Assembly: GCA_023079485.1 (NCBI GenBank)
Contig: CM041090.1
Coordinates: forward strand, 35,800,874 to 35,864,873
Length of the DNA: 64,000 nucleotides
Reading direction: 5' to 3'
Source of the DNA: Archilochus colubris
Taxonomy: Eukaryota > Chordata > Aves > Apodiformes > Trochilidae
In this document: piece after piece, positions 1-12,100 of the stretch
Numbering within the stretch: position 1 is the stretch's first letter
Layout: each line of letters begins with the position of its first letter
Position numbers and translations under genes: made by a program
The notes under the pieces: generated by a model
What the model was told of the DNA's origin: nothing
The model's database searches: none
The model's input: only the letters and a program-made list of their open reading frames with translations

Positions 1-82
1 TTTGCTGTAGACCCTCTGGGTGAGCTGAGACAAGGCACTTCTAAACACTCTCATGTTACCAGGGAGAAGAGGATCCCCTCCC
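1..82. other. Window edge, unique noncoding sequence
   Basis: Nothing recognisable is seen before the poly-T tract that begins at 83. No open frame of note crosses the left edge, so there is no evidence of a truncated gene entering the window here. Confidence 0.5.
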
Positions 83-85
83 TTT

Positions 86-123
<38 letters not shown>
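83..123. repeat. Poly-T homopolymer tract
   Basis: Fifteen T, one C, then about 25 T. This is a plain homopolymer run. Avian CR1 elements do not end in poly(A), so the tract is not a CR1 tail. It could be ordinary slippage or the minus-strand tail of something retrotransposed, but no body is recognisable beside it. Confidence 0.9.
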
Positions 124-130
<7 letters not shown>

Positions 131-1740
131 TTGTTTTATTTAGATCATTAGAGTCAGAAGGTTATGAAATATGAGAGCAAGGGTCTGACGTAGGGCCCTT
201 TGGTGCTAATACCATCACTGTAAAAGAACGTACTTACACATAGAGACAAATATTTTAGTGTGGTTTCCAGAGGGAAAAACCAGTCTCTACTAAGCATCCT
301 CACTAGAGAACAAGCTGTGACCGGAGCCCAGACTCAGAAATTTAAAAAACAGCTTCTGGGGGAGTGATGCTGGGCTCTGCTGCTCTCAGGAGTACCCCTC
401 AACCTGCACCCTTTCTAGGATATCCTGAACAGAAATTGATGTATCTGGTGAGCACCTTCATGCTCTGAAAATCACAGGGTAGACTGGAGGAACTCAGCCC
501 TCCATCACCCTTGAAGCACAGCTGAAAACAGGTTTTTCAAACCAGCAACTGAGGGTCTCAGCTCCTGAGTCACTATTTTTGTTGGGCTTAGCCTTTGTTT
601 CTTTGACATGCATTCATTAATGCAACACATCATATGAGGGCCTTTTTAGCAGCTACAAGTTAATTTCCTTTCCTCTAAACTTAGATGTGAACTCTCTATT
701 ACTCATATACTTGCTAAATGATATCACTTAATAGGTTCTCTTTGCCTCTACCACATTTTCATAGCTTGTTCTTTAATCTTTCTTTGATCCTGAATACCAG
801 AGAGATTTATGTGTAATTTATTCTCATGTTGTTGTACTGTTTAATCTTTCATTTTCAGTTGGATTCTCTTTCAAACAAGAGTGCTTGTTATAGGTTCAGA
901 TTATTGTTGACAGTTGGGACCTACCTGCTCTTTCTGAGACAAGTTTCCATTATTGTGTTTTATCTTTATCTGTTCCTCTCAAAATGTATTTAACTCCAGG
1001 GCTCCAAGAGGTTCAGCATTAACACCTTTCTGCCTTCAGATGGAGACTGTGGCTTTCTTATTCTGTGGTACCTACTTGGTTAAACCTTCTTGCTCTAAAG
1101 GCAAAAAAAGACAACATCCCTTTTTCCATTTTAGGCACTTTGCTGGTGATCCATAACATCATCTCCATCTCTTCTCTTTCCTTTTTTGACCAGTGAATGG
1201 AACTTCCTTTTCTCCGTTTTTTTGTTTTCTATGTGGAGCAAGAAATCAACAAATTTTATGCCTTAGTTGTGCCCTCAGCCTGGTAGGTCTAACAGATCAT
1301 GAGTGTTGTCTGAAGCCATCCCTTGCAGAGGTCCCCAGATTAAAGCCTTTGGTTGGCCTCACAGCTGAAGAACAGATGAGCCAAGGAACCAATTTGCTCC
1401 CCAGGAAAATAATTTCCATCTGCCCACCTGATTCTTCAGAATAGAAGAAGGAAGAGCAAGCAGCTGGCCAGATCTTCTGTGATGCTGGCCAGAGAGCTCA
1501 CTGAGGATGCTGCAGAAGGTGATCCATGAGTGAACAGTTTCCCAGAGTTTATTTTGGATCAAAGGTAGGAGGTTGCCTTTGGGAAGAAGTTGTGGTAGCT
1601 GAAGAAAAGATTAAAAAAAACCTCCCCAGCTGAAACAGTGACAGCCCACGCCTTTTCAAACTATATCAGTTCCTAAAGAGCCTTAGGTTTACTTTGAAAT
1701 CTGAGATCAGACCAGATTTTGTAATCAAAATAAGGCTTGT
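124..1740. other. Unique noncoding sequence
   Basis: AT-moderate sequence with very few CpG. The open frames here are 67-83 codons, mutually overlapping on both strands and without recognisable domains. No repeat family, RNA gene or splice-framed exon could be supported. Confidence 0.6.
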
Positions 1741-1803
1741 TAAAAAAAAATAAATTAAAAACACCCAAACCAAGCAAAGCAGAAACAAAACAAAAACCAA
1801 ACA
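1741..1803. repeat. A-rich / AAC low-complexity tract
   Basis: Runs of A broken by single C, G or T and CAA or CCAA units. It is similar in composition to the tracts at 16230, 45850, 56524 and 57121. Confidence 0.75.
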
Positions 1804-4800
1804 GCCAGAGATTCTAGCTTACTTTAGACCAAATGAACTGTGAATATTTTGTGGTCCAAGACTTGCTGAATGATATGGACAGATGACTTTATGCTGGGAA
1901 ATGACCCTGAAAATCAGGGTGCTGCTCTCTCAGGGTCACACACTCAGTCCTGGGAAACTGAGGCAGGGTTGGGGGAAGTCAACCCTGGGCACTGAGCTGC
2001 AGGAGTATCAGACAGTGCCTGTTTTGGACACAAGACAGGGACACAGCCCTCCAAACCACCAGCTTGACTGCACAGGAGGAGCCAGCACTGCCAGGTCTCA
2101 TGGCAGCTCTGTGTTGCCTCTCGGAGACAGAGCTGCTACAAACACAGCTTGGCAAGATGGAGCTCCCTCATAGTTTTGGGGCCCTGGTGAGTTCCTCTTC
2201 AGCAGCCCTGATGATGCAGGAAATATGACATTGTTGTTTGGTTGGGTATTTCTGGGGGGAGAATTAAAAATTAAAATTCTAAGGAAAAGGAAACTGTCAG
2301 AGTGGAGCTAAGATGGAGGGCTGTATCAGGAATTTAAGTGCAAAAACAACAGGTACAAAACTCTCAGTTTAGTTCCCCTGCGTGGATTCAGGATTTGTTG
2401 TAGAGGAAAAATCAGAAAGTGAGGCCACTGAAAAGAAAATCTTAGTTGGTATAGTAATGGTGCCATGAGGAAAAAAATATGGGAGAAAAAAGCCCATCTA
2501 ATGTCTCGTTAAAATAGATTTAATCTCATCTCAGACCACAGATGCTAAAATGATTTCATCATAATTGTATTGTTATGGAATGACTGTTCCATGTAATCTT
2601 TGCACTGAATTTCTCAGCATTATAATGTTTGATTACAAGGAGAGGTAGGTCCAGCATTAATTTTCCAATTCAGCTCTGAAGAGGTGTGAGTAGGTAACAG
2701 AAAAAGGGATCTCTAATGGTGATATGTGAGACTTTTTTAAAGTTAGAGGCATTTTAAGAAGCAATTTGGCAGCAGAGTGGATGTTTTGCAGCCTTTTATT
2801 CTTCTACTTTGTTTTACAAAGTTGAGAGACATGATAATTAAAAAAATCTTCCTTTCCAGACCTACACTCCATCCCCTATGCATCCAAGCTGCTGCAAAGC
2901 CTGCTGGGGTGTTCCTGAGGGACCAGTGGGAAAAGCCTGATGGCCCCAATCCATACCTAAATTAGGGCTTCACAGTCCATTTGCAGTCCAGCTGCACACC
3001 CTGAAAAGACATAACCTCTCAAAGTGCAGACTTTTATTTAAAATAGCAAGCCAGTAGTCTAGGCCATGGCAGCTCCACCAGCAAGTGGGAGGTGGGGTAT
3101 CACCTTCCTCTTCTTCTGTCCTTGGGGATGCCAAGGGCTCAAAGTTCTCCAGCAAGCTGATGTAACCAGGACACCCTGTGCATCTCCAGCATGCTTAAGT
3201 CTGCACTAGGTTTGGATGGTCCCTAAACAGGAATTGCAGCTCCTCCCCCAAATTCTGTATCAGCACATCAGAGTGAAAGCTGTCTGGAGATAGCCAGGGA
3301 GCTAAAGGGCATTCAGCTGCACTCCTCCTTATCTGGGCTTGTACAGGGAGACCAAACAAAATGAGATCTTTTGTGCAATTAAGTTGTTCTGCCAGCAGCA
3401 AAAATAATTAAACTTGGATTCTTACAGACTTGCCTCTGAAGTCATGCACTTGCCTTCAACAGAAAGCCAGCAGATCTCCTCCTGCAACACCTTCAACACA
3501 GAACCTCCTTCCCCATTTCATGCCACATACTCTACCTCTGCCTTTTGGGCAAAACATGGGATGTGTAGCAGCCAGGAGCTTCATAGGGACCTGCATGGGC
3601 ATTGATCAGCTCTCCCTCCTCAATGCAGTCTCTTGTTTTCACAAAACTTGCAGGAATTTGATAACTTCCAGACCTTCAGCTCCTTGACAAAGTTTGTTGT
3701 CATTGGCCAACAGATTGAGAAGCTGTGGGGAAGGGCAGGGGGCACGGGCAGACAGACTGCAAGGTGGCAGAATTTTCGTTGTCTTCAGGCCTCAGGCTTG
3801 TAACCGAATTATCAAAGAGAAAAATCAACCATTTCCTCAGGATGTGTGACTTGGACAGGAGTCAGGTGGGCTTGCTCATGCTGTGAATGAAGGAGAGGGA
3901 AGGCATCCTGCTCTGGCATGGAGCAGCCGGGTGGGCTCGTACATTCCTACAGAGGCTTTGTGCTGCCCTTTATCCCTTCTCACTGGTAAAGCCCTGTAAC
4001 AGGCAGCACTTTGGAGTGTTACACAATAAACACTCAAAATGGTGACAGAAGGAGAACAGCTTGATCAGAGCCTGCTGCTGCCACTAATCTGCCTGCTGCA
4101 GCTTCTGTTGTTGCTATTTTGGCTGCTGCTTCTTCCATACTGTTTCTTGCAGCGTGTCCAAGAAAGCCAGGCTATTGATCCTAGACTCAGATGTACCAAA
4201 CTCAAGCAAAGACCTAGCAGGGAGATGCCAGCACAACATTCAACTGCGAAAAAAGTCTGTGCCCAGGGACCTCATTTGGTTTCTGCCATTCAGGATAGTC
4301 CAGACCTGCAGTACCATCACTCAACCCAGTTCATGCACAGCTAAGCGAAACACATTCAGGGCTCTGCCTCATCGTCCAGCTCCCGAGGAATCTGTCAGGG
4401 AGCAAAGCCCTTGCTGCTTCCTCCCAGAAGCAGTAGAGATTGTTCCTTATGCTGACCTTATGAAGGAGGGACACCTTTGTAAATCCAGGAACAATATTGT
4501 ACCCTAAAGTCAAGCTCTGGTCTGTCTTTCAGATGCAGAAAGGGTTCTGTTCTAGGGAAAACACATTTCAGACAGCCTTGCATTAACAAAGTCCTCAAAG
4601 CCTGCCTACATGAGGGTACCAGAGCTTAGTTTTTAATTGTTTTTTTATCTCACTCATCATATTTTGTTGCAAAAGATCTGCCTCTCCCTCTCCAGATATC
4701 CTTCATGAAACCCATGACATGAGCAACACACACATCTGCTCTGAAGCTACAGTCATCTGTTGTTCCCTGCAAGGCCACTGTATGCATGGGGCCATTGTTG

Positions 4801-7240
4801 GGGAGAAACAGGGTACTATTTAAGCAGTAGGAGTGTCTGCTGCATGATGCCAGGGACCTGTGCAGTCCTTAGAGCTCCTTCAGCAGTGGCACAGGGCTGA
4901 CACCACTGCCCCAGCTGATCCCAGAGGGGAAGGGGAATAAGCATTAATGGTGATGAGCTCTGCTGCAAGGCATGTTTTAAGGAAAAATATGACTGAATAG
5001 AAGGAATCTCTGAGTCAGGAAAGTAAAGGTAACTGGATTTTAAAGAGGCTTGAGCTTAACCAATCCAGCAAGGACAGATGTTGGGAGCTACCTGGTGCTT
5101 GGATGGTAACTACTTCTATTAGAAGCTCACTCTTTTTGCATCTATCAGCCTTCATGTTATGCCACCACCATAATACCCACCACAGCCCGTCAGAAACAAG
5201 CCATATAGGAGGCAGCAGGGATGAGCTCCAGCCTGGGAGAAAGCCCCATATGGGCTTTCAGTGGCGGGAGGGTGAAGGAGGCACAGCAGCACAAGACATG
5301 GTATCCTGCCAAATTGGGATGGACAGCAGAGAGGCACCAGGCTTTGGTGTGATGCAAAGGACAAACAGATTTGGCCAGATGAGAAAAGGAGCCACTAAGG
5401 AGAGAAGCTGGGGAGTAAAGGAAGGAGAAGGTTTTGCAGAATGGATGTCTAAACTTGCAGGGAAGAGGGCATAGAGCCAAAAGTTTATTGACAGTTAAAT
5501 ATCATTCTCCTCAGTTAATTAGTTTCATTGCTACTGTTAGCAGTATATCAAGTGAGCTGAGAATCTCAGCAGTAATACTAGGAAGGGTATGGAAAATGTT
5601 AGGAGCTGGCACTGCCTTATGTAAGAACCCTTTCTCATTAACATCTTCCTGGTAAATTCCTGTCATCTGTCAGGTGAGCTGCACAGTATGGTCCAGGGGA
5701 GCTGCTTTGCATCATTTGAGAAGCACGGGGACATTTTTGGTGCCAGAAGAAAGTTAGGGTTCCTGTTACGGTTCATGTGTAGATGCTCATGAAATCTCTC
5801 CCAAGTAATGTCTCCTCTCTTTGATCCTTCCAGACTGATCCTCATCCCTTACAAAGGAGGGAAGTACCTTGTGCCTATCCTGCCTATGAGACTTTTAACA
5901 CAACATAATCTTGAAATTATGGCCAAGGCCTTTCAAAACTGTGAGATGACTCACAAGTACTACCCTCAACAGCTCACTCTCACAAGGGGACTCAAATAGT
6001 GCCATACAAAACCATTAGTCACTTCTGAAAATCTTGGCTTGTAGGGATAGTTTAGTCAGAGTTTTGCCATTTACAAAACCAGAGAACCCAAAAAGCTGCA
6101 AAAATGCATTTCAGGAATAGTTTGTAGACACCAACCTCACTTCTAAGGAAGGCTGAGAAGGTGCTACCCACAGGGCAGGGGTAGGAGACTGCATCTCTGG
6201 GATAACTCATGCTGCTCTGCAGCAGCTGCTGAGATTCAAAAAGCAGAAACTGGAGGATAAAATCCCAGAGTCAGGTATAACCTTCACTTTTGTTACTGAT
6301 TACTACTCCTCACTCAGGACCAACACTCCAGAACTATTCTGCAAATGTCATTTTCCCTTAACTACCTTCCTGGCTGCCAGTTCATGGACACCTGCAGTGG
6401 GAAAATGCTTGGTGATCCCACACCATATGGCGTGGCTGCTCCTTGCTGTTGCACATCAGCTGTGCAAAGAAGCCAGCCTCGGGGTATTTCTCAGCAGGAC
6501 TCTGTCTGCTTCTTTTGCAACCTCAGAGCACATCTTGGGTTTCTCTGCTAACACTTGCCTGAGGATCTGTAAGGCTCACTGCCACCGATGAGCGACAGCG
6601 ATGGAGATCCAGCGGTTGATACGATGTGATCCCCCTGGTTTTCAGCAGCCTCCTCTCCCTGGCACTTGCAGGTCTTCTGCCTGTCTCTTTTTGGTCTGTC
6701 CACTGCCTTTTCCTGTACATAACTGTGCTTGGAGCTGCCTGGGCATAGGAGTGTCACATCCCTTCCAGCAGATGTGGCCTTAGCGGTGCCATGGCAATCC
6801 ACGCTGGGATTTCCTGTTTCACACCTTTATCACTGCCAGGACAAGAGAGGCTCAGGGCCATGTACCAGGTAGTTGTTTGTACAGTTTTTCAGTGGCTGCA
6901 CTTGACTTTTTTCATCTTCTAACCTCCCCAGGGAAGGAGGCATCCACGGGGGTGCCTGTGGCAAACACCTCAACCTTGGGGCTTCAAAAATTGTCACATG
7001 CACCACCAGACAGCAGAACCCTGCAAAATCAACCCAGCCAGGGGAGATATGCTTGGGGAAGCTCTTTTGCCCCCGTGACAGCCCAGGAGGACTGGTGGGG
7101 TGTTCTGGGGCTCCTCTGCCACTGTCAGAGGGTGTAGCTGGAGTAGTGGAGAGGGTCAGTAGCCAACCACCTTTCCTAAAACCCCTGTCCCTGGAGCCAG
7201 CAGAGCACCCTGGCACACTCATGGCACTGGGACAGTTTAA
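1804..7240. other. Unique noncoding sequence, no gene recognised
   Basis: About 5.4 kb without a recognised repeat. The largest frames are about 85-125 codons and overlap each other on both strands. The stretch 5103-5480, for example, is open in several frames on both strands at once, which is the pattern of chance ORFs in locally stop-poor sequence. A leucine-rich small ORF at 4039-4344 is treated in the findings because it has a good start context. No CpG island or transcription start is visible. Confidence 0.55.
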
Positions 7241-7289
7241 CCTCAGGTTCACCAGAGCCTGAACCACCTCGGAGGCAGAGCAGAGGAGG

Positions 7290-7445
7290 GGGGCAGGGGA
7301 TTTCCCAGCGCTAATTAGGGAGCAGTCGTTAGCGGGAGCGGCTCCCCCTGCCAAGGGATTAAGCGGAGCATTGTTCCTCACTCAATAAATCCTTACAACA
7401 AATGCCTAAGTCTCCAGGCAGCGTGTAGGAAAATTAATCCTGATC
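7290..7445. promoter_or_regulatory. Candidate conserved noncoding or enhancer-like patch
   Basis: Several CpG dinucleotides cluster here in an otherwise CpG-poor window. Consensus-like transcription factor sites lie close together: TAATTA (homeodomain) at 7312-7317, GGATTA (OTX/PITX type) at 7356-7361, CATTGTT (SOX type) at 7369-7375 and TAATCC at 7435-7440. These short words are seen directly. Enhancer function is inference, because such words also occur by chance. The overlapping 183-codon minus-strand frame (6830-7381) has no recognisable domain and follows the local GC bias. Confidence 0.3.
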
Positions 7446-7809
7446 CCCCTTTTCCCTCTTTTTTTCTCATGGCAAGGACCTTTCCCCTGCAGCCCCAGCA
7501 TGCCCAGCAAGCAGCTTAGCAGCCCTGGTAGAATTTAGGCTCTTGCAGCCTGGCCAGCGGTGAGAAGCAGAGTCCTAGGAGGGACCCAGGACCTCAGGTT
7601 CTCTCTGGGTCTATAGGTGCATCAAGGGAATGGCAGGGACAGCGGTGCCATTGACAGATCTTTGCTAATTAGCTGCTGAGCATGTTAGAAACTCTCAGAA
7701 TTGCTCAGAAACACTGAACTGGAGGGCTGTGGTGGTAATTTTGGCAGAAGTTCCTAGCTCTGTCATCAGAGCAGTCTGAAGAGGAGCTGCAGGACACCAA
7801 GTTTGTCAG
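7441..7809. other. Unique noncoding sequence
   Basis: Nothing recognisable between the GC-richer patch and the first CR1 tail. A short pyrimidine run is present just after 7445. Confidence 0.5.
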
Positions 7810-7872
7810 GAGACTTGGACTCAAAGATCTTCTGAGGTCCCTTCCAACCCCTGGCATTCTGTGATTGTGTGA
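7810..7872 (+). mobile_element. CR1 LINE fragment, extreme 3' end
   Basis: The segment carries the CR1 3' untranslated signature: 'cttggactcaaagatct', then 'aggtcccttccaaccc', then a degenerate 'attctgtgatt' tail. Only about 60 bp survive, so this is a heavily 5'-truncated copy. CR1 inserts by target-primed reverse transcription and is usually 5'-truncated. Confidence 0.85.
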
Positions 7873-8559
7873 CACAATATTGGGCATGGGAGGGGGGGCC
7901 AGGGCCAGGGGGGAGTCAAGGGGATTTTCTTTCAAACCATGCTTTTAGCAGGTGCTAAGAAGCAAATGTTAGCAGAGAGTCAAACACCATCATGCTGTGG
8001 AACCTTGGGAACCTCCTCTGCTCCTAGAGGTTGTCAGGGTAACAGAGAAGTTGTGTCTTTTCCCTAATTCCCCTGCTGAGAGGAAGGCAGGAGCTCAGAG
8101 CTGGTTTTTAAGCAGGACAAGATGAGACCTGGAGATTTTGCCTGTTAAATGACTGTGTTATCCATGCAATCAAGCCTGCTGCTGAATAATTCCTAACATT
8201 CCCTGAAGGACCAGCGCGCCTCTCAGCCACAGAAAGGGTATCCCCCCCAATGCCATTTTTCACTCTGTTGCATTGCTTACACTCCAACCTTCCTGCTCAC
8301 CCTCCAGGACATAGCTGCCTGTAGGATGTGCCTGGGACACCTTTATCAGATGCATCCTAGCCCTAAGAGCAGAGGGAGGGCACTCTTCTGTCTGGGCACT
8401 CTTCTGTCTGCCACAATCTTGGATAGCAGCATCCCCACCAAGACAGAGGGTTTCATCGGGCAGTGTGGGACACAGGACCATCAAAGGCACTGTCAGTTTT
8501 GGGAGAAAAGCTTTATCATTGAGGCCATAGTTCATGCACTGACTTTTGCAGTGTTGTGG
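7873..8559. other. Unique noncoding sequence with a 16-bp tandem duplication
   Basis: No gene or repeat family is seen. It contains a perfect 16-bp direct duplication at 8378-8409. The 133-codon plus-strand frame 8326-8727 gains its second half by running into the CR1 below and is not a host gene. Confidence 0.5.
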
Positions 8560-9176
8560 AAAGCATTTCCATCCAATAATCTAAAGGACCAAAAGAGGGA
8601 GGTGATTCTCCCCCTCTGCTTCACTCTGGTGAGAACACACCTGGAGCATTGTGCCCAGCTCTGGAGTTCTCAGCACAAGAACTTTTGTGCTTGGTCTGTT
8701 GGGGAGATTCCAAAGGAGTACCACTGAAAATATCAGAAGGCTGGAGCACCTCTCCTATGAAGACAAGCTGAGAGAGCTGGGATTGTTCAGCCTGGAGAAG
8801 AGAAAGCTCCAGGGAAACCTTATTGCAGCCCTTTCAATACTTAAGGGCTTGCCTATAAGAAAGATGGGGACAAACTTTTTAGTAGGACCTGTAGTGATAG
8901 GACAATAGGTAATTGTTTTAGACTGAAAGAGGGTAGATTTAGACTAGATATTAGAAAGATTTTTTTTATAGTGAGCATGCTAAAATACTGGTCCAGGTTG
9001 CCCAGAAAGGTGGTACAAGTCCCATCCCTGGACACATTCAAGGACAGGTTGAATGGGCTCTGAGCAACTTGATCTAGTTGAAGGTTTCCCTACTCACTGC
9101 AGGGAGGTTGGACTATGTCACCTTTAAAGGCTCCTTCCAACCCAAACCATTCTGTGATCAGTTCTATGACTCTGTA
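8560..9176 (+). mobile_element. CR1 LINE, 3' end including the ORF2 C-terminus
   Basis: About 0.6 kb of CR1. The CR1 ORF2 C-terminal region can be read in two frames: 'REVILPLCFTLVRTHLEHC' in the frame closing at 8727, and '[19 protein letters not shown]' in the frame 8651-8908. At least one frameshift therefore lies near 8690-8735. It is followed by the 3' UTR ('aaccattctgtgatcag', degenerate tail). The copy is 5'-truncated and non-functional. Its divergence from the copy at 40051 suggests an older insertion. Confidence 0.95.
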
Positions 9177-12100
9177 AGAAGAGGAGCATGTCCCTGGCAG
9201 TGAGTTTGCCCTCAGATCTGGCACTGGGGCAACCACATGGAATTGCACACCCAGACACCCCTTTACAATGCCACAAGCCCCCTAACTTTCACCTTTTACA
9301 CTTACTGAGGCTATGAGGAGAGCCAGTAGCCAGAAGGACCCTGTCCCTTCCTTGCATGGCTGCTGTCCATGCTGTGCTGTAGCCCTCCTGCATCCTGTTC
9401 CAACATCATCATTTCCCTCAGAGAAAAAAAATCATGGCAATTTCCCCCCAGCACTGCAGGAGGTTTCCTCACAGCAACACCCCCGAGCCACAGCACTCAC
9501 CCTCCCCAGGCAGCGCTGGGACTGTCAATCTTTTCACACCTGCTAAGTAGTAGAGTGCTTCTCCCAGTTTCCTTATCCATCATTTTTATTGAGAAATCTG
9601 CTCCAGTCCCACACAGCTGTAAGAGTTAATGGAATGGTGATGAGGGGATTCTGCAGGAAGGAGCTGTGATTTCAGGCACAGCGATGCAAAGCCAGGACTG
9701 CACTGCACCAGGCCCTGCATGGCTGCTCAGAGCAGGATTTGAGCCTTTTTGCCATGAATTCCTAATCATTTGCATACTCCTTTGCTTGTTTTTATCATTT
9801 TAAATATATTATTATCATTACTTTCAAACCATCTGGGCAATTATTGCTGTGTTCCTGAGCAGGGAGAGTACTGTGCCAGTCTGTTCACATCAGATTCTCT
9901 TCTCCTGATTAACTCTTTTGGTGCCACTTTAATCCCCACGAAACTGTGGGATGCTCAAGGCTGCTAACACCCCAGAGACAAGCAGCCTCCCAGTCTGTGG
10001 AAACACTATCCACAGACTTTTATAGGAATACAAAGGGGTGAAAAAAAAAATCTCCCAATGGGTCCTGTTTCAGTAGGATATGAAGCTTGGGAGAGGTTTC
10101 ATCAATAAGCTTCTGCATATCCCAACTCCCAGAGCACTTCAGCACCTTAAAACATGTATGAGAGCTTTCACAAAACATTTATTAAAACAGCTGTTAGGGC
10201 TTAAAGGCACACTTGACCTCTGAGGCTTAGAGGGAGCCTGCTTTTCCTCTGCAAAATAGACATCAGCGTTTTTCTGCTTTGAGTCCATGTTGGCAGGAGG
10301 AGGAAAGCACCACGGTGAGGGAGTTTTAAGCAGTAGAATGAGGGTTGTAGTGAAACTCCTGTGAGGTCCCCCAGGTGATGCCAGTTTAGCCTGTGAGGGA
10401 ATCTACACAGTCAATGGGAAGTCCAAAGCCTTGGCTAATTTACAAGACATTTTAAGGGGGTGTGTTGAAAGGCACTGAGGAACATTCCCATCTCATCAGG
10501 CTTTGTGTTAATGGAGGATGGATACGTGTTCAATCACTTAGGAGGGAATAGGGTATCACTGCTCACGTCCTTAATCACAACCCACCCAGAAAAACACCTT
10601 CAACAAGGCACCTGACAAGAACACTTAGTGCACAATAAACATCAGCTGCTCTTTTCAAACCTTTGCTTGCTCTGCAGTCCCATCCCTCTGGACTGGTTGA
10701 AGCAGGGCTGGGATTTTGCCTCCAGGTGATGAAGAAAACAAACCTTGAGCTGGCTGGCGGCTGGACCCAGGAAGCAGGAGAGCAATTAGCAGGTCCCTGC
10801 CCAGTGCCTGGCCTGCTAATTGTCCTGTATATGCTACAGCAGAAGGAACTCAAGCTGGTTCAAGACCTTTTAAATCTACAGAGAACAGATGAGATGCTGA
10901 GAGCAAGCTTTTCCCATGTACAATCCACCACAAACTCTGTCAAATCTGTCTCAGCCCAAGAGCTGCTATTCCATGTGTCTTTGACATTCAAGTGGCTTGT
11001 TTAGCACATATATATCAAAAAAACTCCAGGAACTGAACTCTCTTTAAATGACAATTGATTAAACATTCAAGCTATATAAAGCACTGAAGTATTGTAAATA
11101 CATTTTCAAAGGAAAAAAAATCTTTGAAATTCACTTTAAGCTTTCTTTTCAATTATTTATCAGAGAATCTCAGCCCCATTAAAGTCAGGCTTAATGGGCT
11201 TGTTTATATATTACAGAAAACATTTGGGGTTTAATTGCCTGCTGAAAGGCTCTTACACCCTCTGTCACAGCTTTGCAGCAGTACTTAACTGAAAGGCAGG
11301 AGCCCAGAGAGGTGGGCAAACCCCCTCCTCACCTCCATCCTGGTTTGCTGAGTGTGTCTGAAACTCGCTCACAGGGATCAATCTGTCTTTTGAGAGGCTC
11401 TTTTGCTGGTGAATTTACCCCAGCTCTCCACCCTGGTTGGTACTAGATAAGAAGATCAGATCAAACGTGATATTCCTATACATTTTGCCATAGACCCATT
11501 ACCTGCATGGATCTTAGATCCAACCTATTCCCATGGTGCATTTATTTTGCCCCCGGTTTCTGTTCCCAAGATGCCTCTTTTTATCTCTTCTTTCTTGCTG
11601 GGAATGATCAAAGTAGTTTCCTTGAGGGCTGACACAACAGGAGACCCATGACAATTCAGAGCCCCATGATATTCAGAGCCCCCAGCCCCATAGCAGCACT
11701 TTCAGAGGGGTTGGATGCTGACTGTATCCTTCTACTGCTTAACCAGCTGCATCAGGGATGCAGGGCAGGGCTGAGCAGGGGCTGAAGAGCACAGCTGAAG
11801 AAGAGGCATCATTAATTGAGAAAATTAAGGTGTATTCTCATCCTTAGCAGCAGCTCTGTCAGAACTGAGTAAAATAGCGTAAATATCTGCATAAATTGGG
11901 AATGGCCTTTCTGAGTAAAGGAGAGGTGTGGGAGAGGAATGGAAAGGAGACACAAAAAGACTAAGTTAAAATAAAGCATCTAAGGTTCCTCTTTGCTGAC
12001 ATTTGGGCTTGACTGGTTTTGTAATCCTTTCCCAGTGATAGGATTTCAGAATATTTTGGGTCTGTTTCTGCATCTGGCCATGGTATCAAATGTCTCCAGT

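Noticed and set aside
6830..7381. 183-codon minus-strand open frame
   Set aside because: Proline/serine-rich and without domains. It is overlapped by plus frames of 69-86 codons and follows local GC bias. This length is near chance expectation for the longest frame in 64 kb.
8326..8727. 133-codon plus-strand ORF as a host gene
   Set aside because: The second half is CR1 ORF2 text and the first half is unrelated unique sequence. The fusion is accidental.
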